Of a DNA stretch of 13,669 bases, positions 6,568 to 13,599 are shown piece by piece; the stretch's first letter is position 1; every line of letters starts with the position of its first letter. The stretch lies in contig CAYMFM010000095.1 in assembly GCA_964389685.1 (NCBI GenBank), positions 1 to 13,669 on the forward strand, in the 5' to 3' direction. The position numbers and the translations under genes are program-made. The DNA is from G020353115 sp964389685. Lineage in GTDB: Bacteria > Bacteroidota > Bacteroidia > Bacteroidales > VadinHA17. Below the pieces are notes generated by a model. The model was not told the origin of the DNA. It did no database searches and worked only from the letters and a program-made list of their open reading frames with translations.

Positions 6568-8238
6568 TTAAAAGCCCCTTCCGAACATATGCCAGAACTC
6601 ATCGCCCATTTCCCACCATTTGTTCATGGTTGCCCGTGCAAAGTCTTTTGAATAGTTCGTTATGAATTCCCGGTATTTTGCCGGTTTTGGATTTCCGTTT
6701 TCATCCAGCTCAGCTTTCTTACCCTTTTCGGCATTATACAGATCAACTGCCATTTTATCAATCATCGGGAGTTCTGACAATGCTTTATCTTCAAACTCTT
6801 TAACGGCTTCTTCAATGTAACTGCGGGCATATCCCCATCTGACTTCAGCCAGGCGGTTTGTTCTCCTGAAATACCAGCAGGCAGCATCTTCCCTGTATCT
6901 GTGTTGGGCGCATATTTCAAAGCTTGCCGGAAGTTCCAGGGTCCCGGCATAGATCGGGATCCTTGGGCTGCAAGCCGGGTTGTCGAACGAAAACCAGGCA
7001 ACCCCACCAATTTCATCGGGCAGCCAGTCGCGGCACTGAACGATCTGTGAATAGGAACATCCACTGATCGCAATGGTTCTGACACTTTCAACCACTCCCG
7101 GTTTCAGTGCATTCAGCAAAGAACGCTCCTCATATCCCATGAAAGGATTGACCAGGGGGCTTGTAATCATTTCAGGTTCTTCTCCTGCTTCCCGTTGTTC
7201 ACCCCGCCGTGGCCGTCTTTCCACCTTCAGGTTCTTCGTCATATCAAACTCTGTTCCTTCGTAGGTTTCCCGGTAATACTTCATAACATCGCGGATATCA
7301 ACCTTTTTATCCGGTTTAACAGAGAAGGGTAATTCATCCATTTCCATGGTGAGGTTCAGGGAAGGAGCCATGGTGCTTAGAACATAAAATTCACGCCATG
7401 AATAGGGTTTGTTTCCGCTATAGGCTTTCCAGAACTTAAAGGGTTCCTTGCTTCCCGGATCCCAGTAGCCCAGCTCTTCGGCGAGTGAAAAAACATTCTC
7501 CGAAGCCATGTAGTAATCGGGTTTATCAAGATCCAGCGTACTGATGCGTGGTATGTTTGCTGAGATACCAACATGGTCATCCGGTATACGAACCGCAGCC
7601 CATACCGCTCTAGGTTCATCATAAGCAAAACTGGAGCCGAATATTTCAAAATGCCAGACCTCTTTTTTATCTGCAACGGTCAGGCATTCACCGAAGTCCG
7701 CATAGCCGTATTCATAGGCAAGCTCACCCATCAGTTTTATCGCATCCCGGGCATTGGTGCACCGCTCAAGGGCGATGCGCTGCAGTTCCTCGATCACGAA
7801 AAGCCCATCATCATTGATCAGTTCCCTTTTGCCTCCAATGGTGGTTTCCCCAATGGCAAGCTGTTTCTCATTCATGGCGGGATAACAGACATTGAAGTAG
7901 GAGTAGGTCTCTTCCACCTGCGGAATTTCACCCTTTTCAATCAGGTTTCGGACATCCCAGGAGGTTTCCGTATGCATGGTCCCCCAGTATACTTTCCGCA
8001 TGGAGCCCGGTTCATGTTTTTGATGCGGGACAATGTTCAGCCAGGTGCGGTAGGGACCATCACAACTGTGACAGGTCATGACGGATCCATCCGTTGAAGC
8101 CAGCTTGCCAACCATTATGCTGGTGCAGAATCCCGGTTCTTCATATACCGGGATAGAGGACTTAAAAGAGGACTGTGTGAATACACATAGAAAAAGCGTT
8201 AACAGCAATGCAATTTTAACGATGCGATTTGGTTTCAT
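6568..8238 (-). CDS. C69-family dipeptidase (PepD-like), copy 2
   Basis: A 556-residue exported C69 peptidase (565 if the upstream ATG at 8265 is used). I prefer the ATG at 8238: it gives 'MKPNRIVKIALLLTLFLC', a standard signal peptide, and leaves an A-rich leader. The 8265 start would overlap the preceding M14 gene by 8 bp. In the longer numbering the catalytic Cys is 47 in 'CTSIMVGKLASTDGS', and shared blocks are 'IGETTIGGKREL' (138-149), 'VWAAVRIPDDHVGISAN' and 'YMASENVFSLAEELGYW'. Compared with copy 1 it carries an Arg/Glu-rich insertion (about 349-366) and a Lys/Glu-rich segment near 512-530. The two genes look like an old tandem duplication that has diverged, perhaps for different dipeptides. 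Likely periplasmic, working with the M14 hydrolase and the permease of the same operon. Confidence 0.9.
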   Translation of the reverse strand: MKPNRIVKIALLLTLFLCVFTQSSFKSSIPVYEEPGFCTSIMVGKLASTDGSVMTCHSCDGPYRTWLNIVPHQKHEPGSMRKVYWGTMHTETSWDVRNLIEKGEIPQVEETYSYFNVCYPAMNEKQLAIGETTIGGKRELINDDGLFVIEELQRIALERCTNARDAIKLMGELAYEYGYADFGECLTVADKKEVWHFEIFGSSFAYDEPRAVWAAVRIPDDHVGISANIPRISTLDLDKPDYYMASENVFSLAEELGYWDPGSKEPFKFWKAYSGNKPYSWREFYVLSTMAPSLNLTMEMDELPFSVKPDKKVDIRDVMKYYRETYEGTEFDMTKNLKVERRPRRGEQREAGEEPEMITSPLVNPFMGYEERSLLNALKPGVVESVRTIAISGCSYSQIVQCRDWLPDEIGGVAWFSFDNPACSPRIPIYAGTLELPASFEICAQHRYREDAACWYFRRTNRLAEVRWGYARSYIEEAVKEFEDKALSELPMIDKMAVDLYNAEKGKKAELDENGNPKPAKYREFITNYSKDFARATMNKWWEMGDEFWHMFGRGF

Positions 8239-8257
8239 AAATTTTGTTTTTATTTGA

Positions 8258-9424
8258 TTACTCATAGATTACGTTATCCGGATCTGCCTTATCCGGGTCT
8301 TTCAGGTAATATCCAACCCCGTTTTTAATCAGATCAGCATAGCGTGGGACATTCTCACACAGGATCTCTTTGTCGGGATAATATTCATTCCAGCACTCCA
8401 TGGTTTGCAGGATGGTTGATGTGTGTCGTCCAACCCGTACCTTTATAGGCCAGCCATTTTCATCGATGGGAGCGAAGAGAAGGCCATGCTTTCCTGCTTT
8501 TACAACAAAATCATCCTTTCCTTCCAGCAATTGTTCACTGCTGGTAATGCCCCGGGTTGCATCCAGGAAGGGTTCTGGCGCTTCAAAGAGCAGGGAAATG
8601 GCATCGGAGTGGTCTCCGATTTCGCGATGGGACAAACCGTGCAGGTTCTTTGGCGAGAATTCAGAACCCATGCTGAACCCCTCCATGTCGGCCAGCATCA
8701 TGGAGACCAGTGTCGCCATTTCGAGACCTTTATCATGTGCCACAATGGTGTTAATTACCGGATATTGCAACTCTGCTTCGTGCAGGTCAATCACCAGGTC
8801 AACTTTCTCTTCCCTGATAAGCTCCATAAAGGCGTAACAGGTTTGTTCCGTTAATGTACCGTTTGCTCTGCCCGGCCAGGTGCGGTTCAGGTTTCGGATA
8901 TCCACATAAGCCAGATTCTGACCGCTGGGATAGTGTATGTATACTTCCGGATCCGGCCACTGATCCAGCGGGTTCGACCAGCGATCACCCATTCTGAATG
9001 TCTGACCACCCCAATCCGTGGGAATGGTAAAATCCGTTGGATAGGCTCCGCTGGGCCGTGTAACGGTTGTTGCACTCCTGTTTGCTGAAAGAACCAGGAT
9101 GAGCCTGCCTTTCCGCATCCGGGCGTTTTCAACCAGGATCCAGGGTACCAGCCGGCCTGCCGGCTCTTCCGGATGAGTACCTCCCAGTATCAGTACAGTT
9201 GCACCCGGCTCTTCCCCTTCCAGGAAGTAAAGGTTACAATTGTTTATCGTGCCTTCGATGCCAGGGAAATAGTCGCCCAGCTTCTTCACTGCTGTCACTC
9301 CCTCACCGGGTACCACCGGTTCCGGAAGATGCCGGTGCTGATAAAAACGGATCCCTGATAATACAAAAATTGCAAGGCCGCACAAACCCAGTAAACTCTT
9401 GCGAATGATATCCCTCTTTTTCAT
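8258..9424 (-). CDS. M14-type zinc hydrolase, succinylglutamate desuccinylase/aspartoacylase group
   Basis: A 388-residue metallohydrolase with an N-terminal hydrophobic anchor (about residues 11-25), so probably periplasmic and membrane-tethered or secreted. Zinc ligands are visible: 'GGTHPEEPAG' gives His84 and Glu87, and 'VIDLHEAE' gives His215. The 'NLNRTWPG' motif (178-185) matches the DLNRxFPG substrate-binding motif of the family, and 'LLFEAPEP' supplies the probable catalytic Glu281. Relatives remove an acyl group from N-acyl amino acids (succinylglutamate, N-acetylaspartate) or cleave C-terminal residues, so a role on acidic acyl-amino acids or Glu/Asp-containing peptides is plausible. 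Most described desuccinylases and aspartoacylases are cytoplasmic and shorter; the exported location here is unusual. It lies 24 bp after the small membrane protein gene and just before the C69 pair. Confidence 0.85.
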   Translation of the reverse strand: MKKRDIIRKSLLGLCGLAIFVLSGIRFYQHRHLPEPVVPGEGVTAVKKLGDYFPGIEGTINNCNLYFLEGEEPGATVLILGGTHPEEPAGRLVPWILVENARMRKGRLILVLSANRSATTVTRPSGAYPTDFTIPTDWGGQTFRMGDRWSNPLDQWPDPEVYIHYPSGQNLAYVDIRNLNRTWPGRANGTLTEQTCYAFMELIREEKVDLVIDLHEAELQYPVINTIVAHDKGLEMATLVSMMLADMEGFSMGSEFSPKNLHGLSHREIGDHSDAISLLFEAPEPFLDATRGITSSEQLLEGKDDFVVKAGKHGLLFAPIDENGWPIKVRVGRHTSTILQTMECWNEYYPDKEILCENVPRYADLIKNGVGYYLKDPDKADPDNVIYE

Positions 9425-9448
9425 AGAATCTTTTTCTTAAAAAACACG

Positions 9449-9619
9449 CTATTTCAACCTGAATAACCGCAACAGGAAAGGAATCAATATTACAATGTAT
9501 AAAATTTCTTCTTTCCAGTTTTTCGATTTTGCCAGATTATAAATCAATAATAGTGCAATGTATCCGACGAAAACATAATAGATTATCGAAATCAAGCTAT
9601 TTAGAATGTCCATGATCAT
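9449..9619 (-). CDS. 56-residue membrane miniprotein
   Basis: A short open frame, easily missed, reading from ATG at 9619 to TAG at 9449-9451. It begins 8 bases after the permease stop and ends 24 bases before the M14 gene, so it fills the only larger gap in the operon. The protein starts MIMDILNSLISIIYY. It has a hydrophobic helix at about residues 8-29, a charged loop 'AKSKNWKEE' (30-38) and a second hydrophobic helix (about 39-53), ending in basic 'RLFRLK'. This two-helix hairpin with positive residues at loop and tail could be an accessory subunit of the neighbouring permease, comparable in position to small TRAP-type subunits, although much shorter than a DctQ protein. A second ATG (9613) could also be the start. 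No homologue recognised. Confidence 0.6.
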   Translation of the reverse strand: MIMDILNSLISIIYYVFVGYIALLLIYNLAKSKNWKEEILYIVILIPFLLRLFRLK

Positions 9620-9627
9620 ACATTTTA

Positions 9628-10920
9628 TTATACACCGGTTAAAAATCCAAGTTTACTGCTGTAGATCACCATCAGTGTGCCGATCACACAGATGATGATT
9701 GCAGGAACGATACACTGTTTCAGGAACTGCATGTACGATTCCTTACCGCCGACCACGTCTACCGTAAGCCTTCCGATGATGGCTGTCGGAGGCAGGGCAT
9801 CACCCAGCGGCCAGATAACACTCATGCCAGCCAGTGCAATTATCGGGTTCAAACCCATCGTATTGAACAAAAGCACCAGGGGAACTCCAAATACTGCTGC
9901 TGATCCATACATCAACACAGATTCGGTGATGGGCAGGAAAAAAAACAGACTGCCGATCACCAGGAATGCAGGAAGTGTGATGAAGGATATTGCCAGCAAC
10001 CCCCGTACACCCGTAAGGGTCATGATCTGAACCAGAATACCCACACAGGTTAACGTACCGATAAGCGGCAGGAGTTGCCTGATCGTATCGGATGAAATTT
10101 TAACAATATTGAGCTTTCTGGGTGACAGCAGCCAGGAGGAGGCTGCAGCTACAAGGAACATGAGCGGTAACCCGACAATCGGCGTGTCAGCAGGCCATTT
10201 CCTGCCGATGAACACCAAACCGAAAAAAAGGATGAATGGAGCAGCGATCCGGATCCAGCTCATTTTTGCCGGTGGTACCGGCAATTCTGAGAATGCTTTG
10301 TCCACATCGACGGGTGTACCTTTCCATCCCAGAATAAAAATGGTGACAAGGGCTGCAATAACACAGGGAATGAGTAAAGGCAAGAAGAAGCCAACGTATG
10401 GCATGTTCACGCCTGCCGCAGCCATCATTGCCCAGAGACTAACCGGCGGGGCGGCTGCACTTAATCCCGCGATTAAAAAGATGATGGCGGATACTTTTAT
10501 TTTTGGAATTCCCATGTAGTAGAGGACCACTGCAACCATCCCTCCCATAATAAGAACCGTAACGCTTCCGGCACCCGTCAATGCTCCGGGGATCAGAAGG
10601 AGAATCGTCAGTAAAATCAGCAGCAACGCCCGGCTTTTATGAAACCGTTTAAGGATCCCCCGGACGGCAAATGCAACGCCTCCCGATTCTTTCAGGATAT
10701 TCATGAAAAGGGTCGCCGAAATAAAGATCAGGTTAATATCAAGATAGGTCATCGACCCTTCCGCGATGTGCCTGACAGGTATCCAGTGTCCTGCAGCTAG
10801 CGCTCCTGCCAGGGCAGCAGCGAGCATGGATAATTCGGTAGAGAGTTTGAATCTCAGAGCAACAATGTACACCAGTACCATTACCCCGAGAACGATTCCT
10901 GAAAATAGGGTCATCTCCAC
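9628..10920 (-). CDS. Ion-transporter-superfamily permease, DctM-like
   Basis: A 430-residue inner-membrane protein with about ten hydrophobic segments in two halves. The halves carry matching motifs: 'GALTGAGSVTVLIMGG' (112-127) and 'SAAAPPVSLWAMMAAAG' (154-170) in the first, 'PITESVLMYGSAAVFG' (330-345) and 'GDALPPTAIIGRL' (373-385) in the second. The paired Pro-Pro hairpin-loop motifs and inverted two-fold layout fit the IT superfamily (TRAP large subunit DctM, CitMHS, DASS-like), whose members import dicarboxylates or other organic anions. No DctP-type binding protein or standard DctQ is present, though the secreted protein upstream and miniprotein downstream occupy those positions. It starts 11 bp after the preceding gene. 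Substrate unknown; an acidic amino acid or acyl-amino acid product of the co-encoded hydrolases is my inference. Confidence 0.75.
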   Translation of the reverse strand: MEMTLFSGIVLGVMVLVYIVALRFKLSTELSMLAAALAGALAAGHWIPVRHIAEGSMTYLDINLIFISATLFMNILKESGGVAFAVRGILKRFHKSRALLLILLTILLLIPGALTGAGSVTVLIMGGMVAVVLYYMGIPKIKVSAIIFLIAGLSAAAPPVSLWAMMAAAGVNMPYVGFFLPLLIPCVIAALVTIFILGWKGTPVDVDKAFSELPVPPAKMSWIRIAAPFILFFGLVFIGRKWPADTPIVGLPLMFLVAAASSWLLSPRKLNIVKISSDTIRQLLPLIGTLTCVGILVQIMTLTGVRGLLAISFITLPAFLVIGSLFFFLPITESVLMYGSAAVFGVPLVLLFNTMGLNPIIALAGMSVIWPLGDALPPTAIIGRLTVDVVGGKESYMQFLKQCIVPAIIICVIGTLMVIYSSKLGFLTGV

Positions 10921-10931
10921 GACAAAACCGC

Positions 10932-11534
10932 TTACTTGGTAAATACTTTTTCCAGGACTCCGGTGATATCGAGATTTTTCTCGAAGAGAATGAGCGGAAT
11001 GTTTTGCCCGTTTGAAATGTTCGTGAACCGGCTGTCTTCATCACCCTCTTTCTTTACGATCATAAAGGATGAATTCGGACAAACGGCATCGATGGACAAC
11101 TCATCCGAGTTGTCACCCGGGGCTGCACCTTTGGCACGCCGCTCCATCCCTTCAATGTGCGATCCGATAATCGTAATTCCCTGTTTCTTTGCCTCTGCAA
11201 TAAGTCCTTCTATCCTTTCCAACTCATCGTCTATCGAAATACCGGCAGCTCCCATCCCTTTCAGGCTTGCCCCCGTAACAATAATGATTGACTTGTAGGG
11301 ATCGCCCTCGTTCTTTTTGGTGATCAGATCATCCGCCGTGGCAAACAGCTTGTAATCAAAATTCAGCTCAAGCCTGGACATGAAAATTTTTAACCTTACC
11401 GGTCCGGGACTCTGGCCACAGGAAGTGAGCAGTATGGGTTGCCCCGCTGTCTGGGCTGATACTTCATTCACTGAAAAGGATGTAAGGATACAGATCAGTG
11501 CGATGACACTGAAATAAATCGTCTTTTTTATCAT
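10932..11534 (-). CDS. Secreted DUF6305-like protein
   Basis: A 200-residue exported protein from the ATG at 11534. The frame is open further upstream to 11597, but that start would add 21 non-signal residues. From 11534 there is a clean signal peptide: 'MIKKTIYFSVIALICILTS', with a probable cleavage site after 'EVSA' at residue 27. The mature protein begins 'GQPILLTSCGQSPGPVRLK', then 'SIIIVTGASLKGMGAAGIS' (82-100), an acidic helix, 'KKQGITIIGSHIEGM' (116-130) and 'IDAVCPNSSFMIVKKEGD' (148-165). This Rossmann-like alternation of beta strands and helices, and the 'PILLTS.GQSP' start, agree with what I remember of DUF6305 proteins, which have no assigned reaction. It sits between the PgsW-like gene and the permease, in the position a periplasmic solute-binding protein would take, though it lacks a typical binding-protein size. 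Domain name is from memory. Confidence 0.7.
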   Translation of the reverse strand: MIKKTIYFSVIALICILTSFSVNEVSAQTAGQPILLTSCGQSPGPVRLKIFMSRLELNFDYKLFATADDLITKKNEGDPYKSIIIVTGASLKGMGAAGISIDDELERIEGLIAEAKKQGITIIGSHIEGMERRAKGAAPGDNSDELSIDAVCPNSSFMIVKKEGDEDSRFTNISNGQNIPLILFEKNLDITGVLEKVFTK

Positions 11535-11632
11535 AAGATTAAAGTTTATAATGTTTAATATGACAAAATTTGTGTTTGTCACCTTGTGTTGCATCATCCA
11601 AATTTATCCAATTTATTGATTACCCCTCCCTA

Positions 11633-12724
11633 TTAATTCATGTTTTGTAACTTATTATATCGTACTAAAATAAAAATAAAATATGCCAGATAGAGGATTC
11701 CCGAGAATAGCATGATGGGTGAGATGGAATAGACGCTGTCAAAATGAAGATCAGTATATTCCGGAACAGACACCGGGTCCCATATCAGGTTGTATTTTTG
11801 CGCTATCCCCTTGATGAACAGGAGGTGAATTACAGGGATCCCTTTCCCGAGCATCGAATAGATTACTCCCCGGCTGCTTTCCTCAGGCAATGGTGCTTCC
11901 ATGATCAATCCGGGTGACAGGGTCAGTATTTGTGGACTGGACCCCATGTTTGCATATCCTCCTCCAATGTTAATAAACGCTTTGATATCAATGTTTTTAT
12001 CCGTAAAGTAGAGCGATTCACGCAACTGAACATTGGCCCGCAGGTCAGGCTCGTAAATATAGGGTATACCCAGGGATTCGGTTTTTGATTGAATCATGTT
12101 TACCAGCTCCGGTTCCAATTCACTCCCGATATCGTCAATTCCACCCGGTGAAACGGCGATGGGTTTTGAATCGGTCAACTGATGCTGGCGCAGCAGCTCA
12201 TGGATGTCCAGCAGTGTGAAATTGACGTTTGTTGCACCATAGGAGGAGGCACCAATGGACAGGATAACCCTGGCATTCACCTTCATCGCTTTGCATGCAG
12301 ATAATGAAGCAACCAGGAGCGCCGGAAATGAGCCTGAGCAGGCTATCACGATGGTGTCGTTCTCACGCACTCCTGCTTCCATCAGCAGGAAGGAAATCAG
12401 GCTGGCGAAATTGGGATTAATTGTGGTGCGCTTGGCATCCAGATGGCCAATGGTCGTGGTGATCTCTGTCAGTTCATTTCCGATAAGCCCGGTCCTTGCA
12501 GGATCAATCAGTTCATCCATGTTGAAGTTGTTCTTGCGGCAATGGGTGGAAATGATCTCAACCGATTTCTTCATGATCTCTGCGGCTTCCCGGAATTCGC
12601 GTGGTGGTATTGATAACTGCTTCTCTGGAATGGCCGAAATGGCGATCAGTACCAGTAAACTGATCAGGCCGTTCAGGAACAGGAACCGTGTTTTTCTGTC
12701 GTATGAAATGGAAAATTTGAACAT
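11633..12724 (-). CDS. pgsW: Poly-gamma-glutamate system protein (PgsW-like)
   Basis: A 363-residue protein from the ATG at 12724, one base after the pgsC stop (TAG-A-ATG); the frame also has an ATG at 12760 that would overlap pgsC by 35 bp. An N-terminal membrane segment at about residues 14-33 and a C-terminal one at about 336-356 enclose a large extracytoplasmic domain. Its motifs fit the 'poly-gamma-glutamate system protein' family: 'TTINPNFASLISFLLMEAGV' (100-119), 'IACSGSFPALLVASLSACKAM' region (about 127-147), 'LSIGASSYGATN' (155-166), 'AVSPGGIDDIG' (190-200) and 'INIGGGYANMG' (251-261). The family is known mainly from its neighbourhood with PgsB/PgsC genes; its biochemical role is not established. 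Here it is paired with pgsC but no ligase PgsB is seen. The Gly-rich SGSFP and GGG motifs suggest a ligand-binding or enzymatic fold. Confidence 0.8.
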   Translation of the reverse strand: MFKFSISYDRKTRFLFLNGLISLLVLIAISAIPEKQLSIPPREFREAAEIMKKSVEIISTHCRKNNFNMDELIDPARTGLIGNELTEITTTIGHLDAKRTTINPNFASLISFLLMEAGVRENDTIVIACSGSFPALLVASLSACKAMKVNARVILSIGASSYGATNVNFTLLDIHELLRQHQLTDSKPIAVSPGGIDDIGSELEPELVNMIQSKTESLGIPYIYEPDLRANVQLRESLYFTDKNIDIKAFINIGGGYANMGSSPQILTLSPGLIMEAPLPEESSRGVIYSMLGKGIPVIHLLFIKGIAQKYNLIWDPVSVPEYTDLHFDSVYSISPIMLFSGILYLAYFIFILVRYNKLQNMN

Positions 12725-12725
12725 T

Positions 12726-13166
12726 CTATTTGACAATAAAAAGATAGAATTCGCCCACAAAAAATAGAGCCGTCAGTACAATGACCAGGGACGAAAGGGT
12801 TTGTATTATTCCCTGCCGTTCGTATTGATTCGCAATTAATCCCGGAATGATCCACCCTATTACCTGAAATTCAATGGATCCGGGAAAGATTTGCGGTAAC
12901 AGTATGGAAAGAAGAAAGGAGATCACCCCACCGCACAGGATCATGAACACAAACCTCCTCTTCCCGAACAGTATCGTATATTCAGAAACGATTTTAAAGC
13001 AGAGCAGCGCTATCAGGGAAGCAATGATTGTACCGGTCAACCGGAGTGGCTGATCAATGAACAGGATCAGGTAGCCCGGAACAATAATACCACCCGGGTA
13101 ATACCCGGTCATGGAAATAAAAAGCAGGGCTACCAGCAATCCGATAAAAACAAGTTCGTAGGTCAT
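12726..13166 (-). CDS. pgsC: PgsC/CapC-family membrane protein
   Basis: A 146-residue integral membrane protein with about four to five hydrophobic segments and the signature blocks of PgsC/CapC: 'TGYYPGGIIVPGYLILF' (20-36), 'YTILFGKRRFVFMILCGG' (63-80) and 'GWIIPGLIANQYERQG' (104-119). These line up with the Bacillus protein's GLVVPGYL, ILYGRRKF and GVIVPGLIANTIQRQG. In Bacillus, PgsC works with the ligase PgsB and with PgsA in synthesis and export of poly-gamma-glutamate. This is the first gene of the eight-gene minus-strand run. Upstream there is only a repeat-rich region, so PgsB is not adjacent on the promoter side, and the downstream genes are a transporter and hydrolases. Family membership is secure; a role in polymer synthesis is doubtful without PgsB in view. 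Confidence 0.88.
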   Translation of the reverse strand: MTYELVFIGLLVALLFISMTGYYPGGIIVPGYLILFIDQPLRLTGTIIASLIALLCFKIVSEYTILFGKRRFVFMILCGGVISFLLSILLPQIFPGSIEFQVIGWIIPGLIANQYERQGIIQTLSSLVIVLTALFFVGEFYLFIVK

Positions 13167-13260
13167 GTTGAAATGTGTATTATAACGTGTTGTTTAATGA
13201 TCTATATCCAGTCTCCCTTCCTTTGCCCAGCAAACGGCCAAGTACAATTCTATCACTCAT

Positions 13261-13289
13261 TTTGTTCCCCCTTCACCAAGGGGGACAAA
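13261..13289. repeat. Hairpin with CCCCC/GGGGG stem
   Basis: TCCCCCTT and AAGGGGGA pair perfectly around CACC; beyond a single bulged T, TTTG and CAAA extend the stem to 12 bp. It would fold in the pgsC leader transcript about 100 nt before the start codon, or it may be a dispersed extragenic palindrome. Confidence 0.55.
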
Positions 13290-13372
13290 GTTTATCAATC
13301 GTCATTCCTGGGGGTGTCTCAAAAGTCAATAACACTGGCTTCCTTTTCACCTGCCTGAGGTATGGCAGCCAG

Positions 13373-13455
13373 GGGGTACGAAATCTCGTCGTCGCTCGAC
13401 TGCAGTTCGGGCGACGAGTCCAGAAGTCGTACCCCGAACTTGAGTCGGGGTACGA
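13373..13455 (-). repeat. Competing GC-rich hairpins upstream of pgsC
   Basis: TCGTACCCCGA (13427-13437) pairs perfectly with TCGGGGTACGA (13445-13455) in an 11-bp stem with a 7-base loop. The same arm can instead pair over 9 bp with GGGGTACGA at 13373-13381, enclosing an inner CTCGTCG/CGACGAG stem (13385-13391 with 13412-13418). The two folds exclude each other, as in an attenuator, but no T-run follows on the minus strand, so a REP-like dispersed repeat is the simpler reading. Confidence 0.55.
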
Positions 13456-13599
13456 CCAGTGTTTCTCGTCATGTATTTCCTCCCTTCCTTTGCCCCAAGT
13501 TCATAGGTCATGATATTATGTTGAGTTACGTTCAGCTATTACTTTGCATCACTTTATTATAATCTTCTCTCCGTCTCCCCGTCACACAGTCTCAAAGTC

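Larger units (their letters stand above)
13213..13495 (+). repeat. 16-bp direct repeat CTCCCTTCCTTTGCCC flanking hairpins
   Basis: The identical 16-mer occurs at 13213-13228 and 13480-13495, bracketing a 251-bp segment that contains both hairpin structures. It could be a duplication left by an inserted repetitive element. Confidence 0.55.

Noticed and set aside
7573..8097. 174-codon plus-strand frame opposite the second C69 gene
   Set aside because: It lies entirely within a well-supported peptidase gene and has no family features of its own.
10109..10519. 136-codon plus-strand frame opposite the permease
   Set aside because: It is antisense to a clear membrane protein; the permease frame has consistent transmembrane pattern and motifs, so this is a shadow.
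9628..11534. Complete TRAP transporter (DctP-DctQ-DctM)
   Set aside because: The permease is only DctM-like; the secreted neighbour is too short and different from DctP, and the miniprotein is far too small for a standard DctQ.
13173..13562. Overlapping plus-strand open frames upstream of pgsC
   Set aside because: They cross several palindromes and the 16-bp direct repeat, show no recognisable domain, and are antisense to the probable operon leader.
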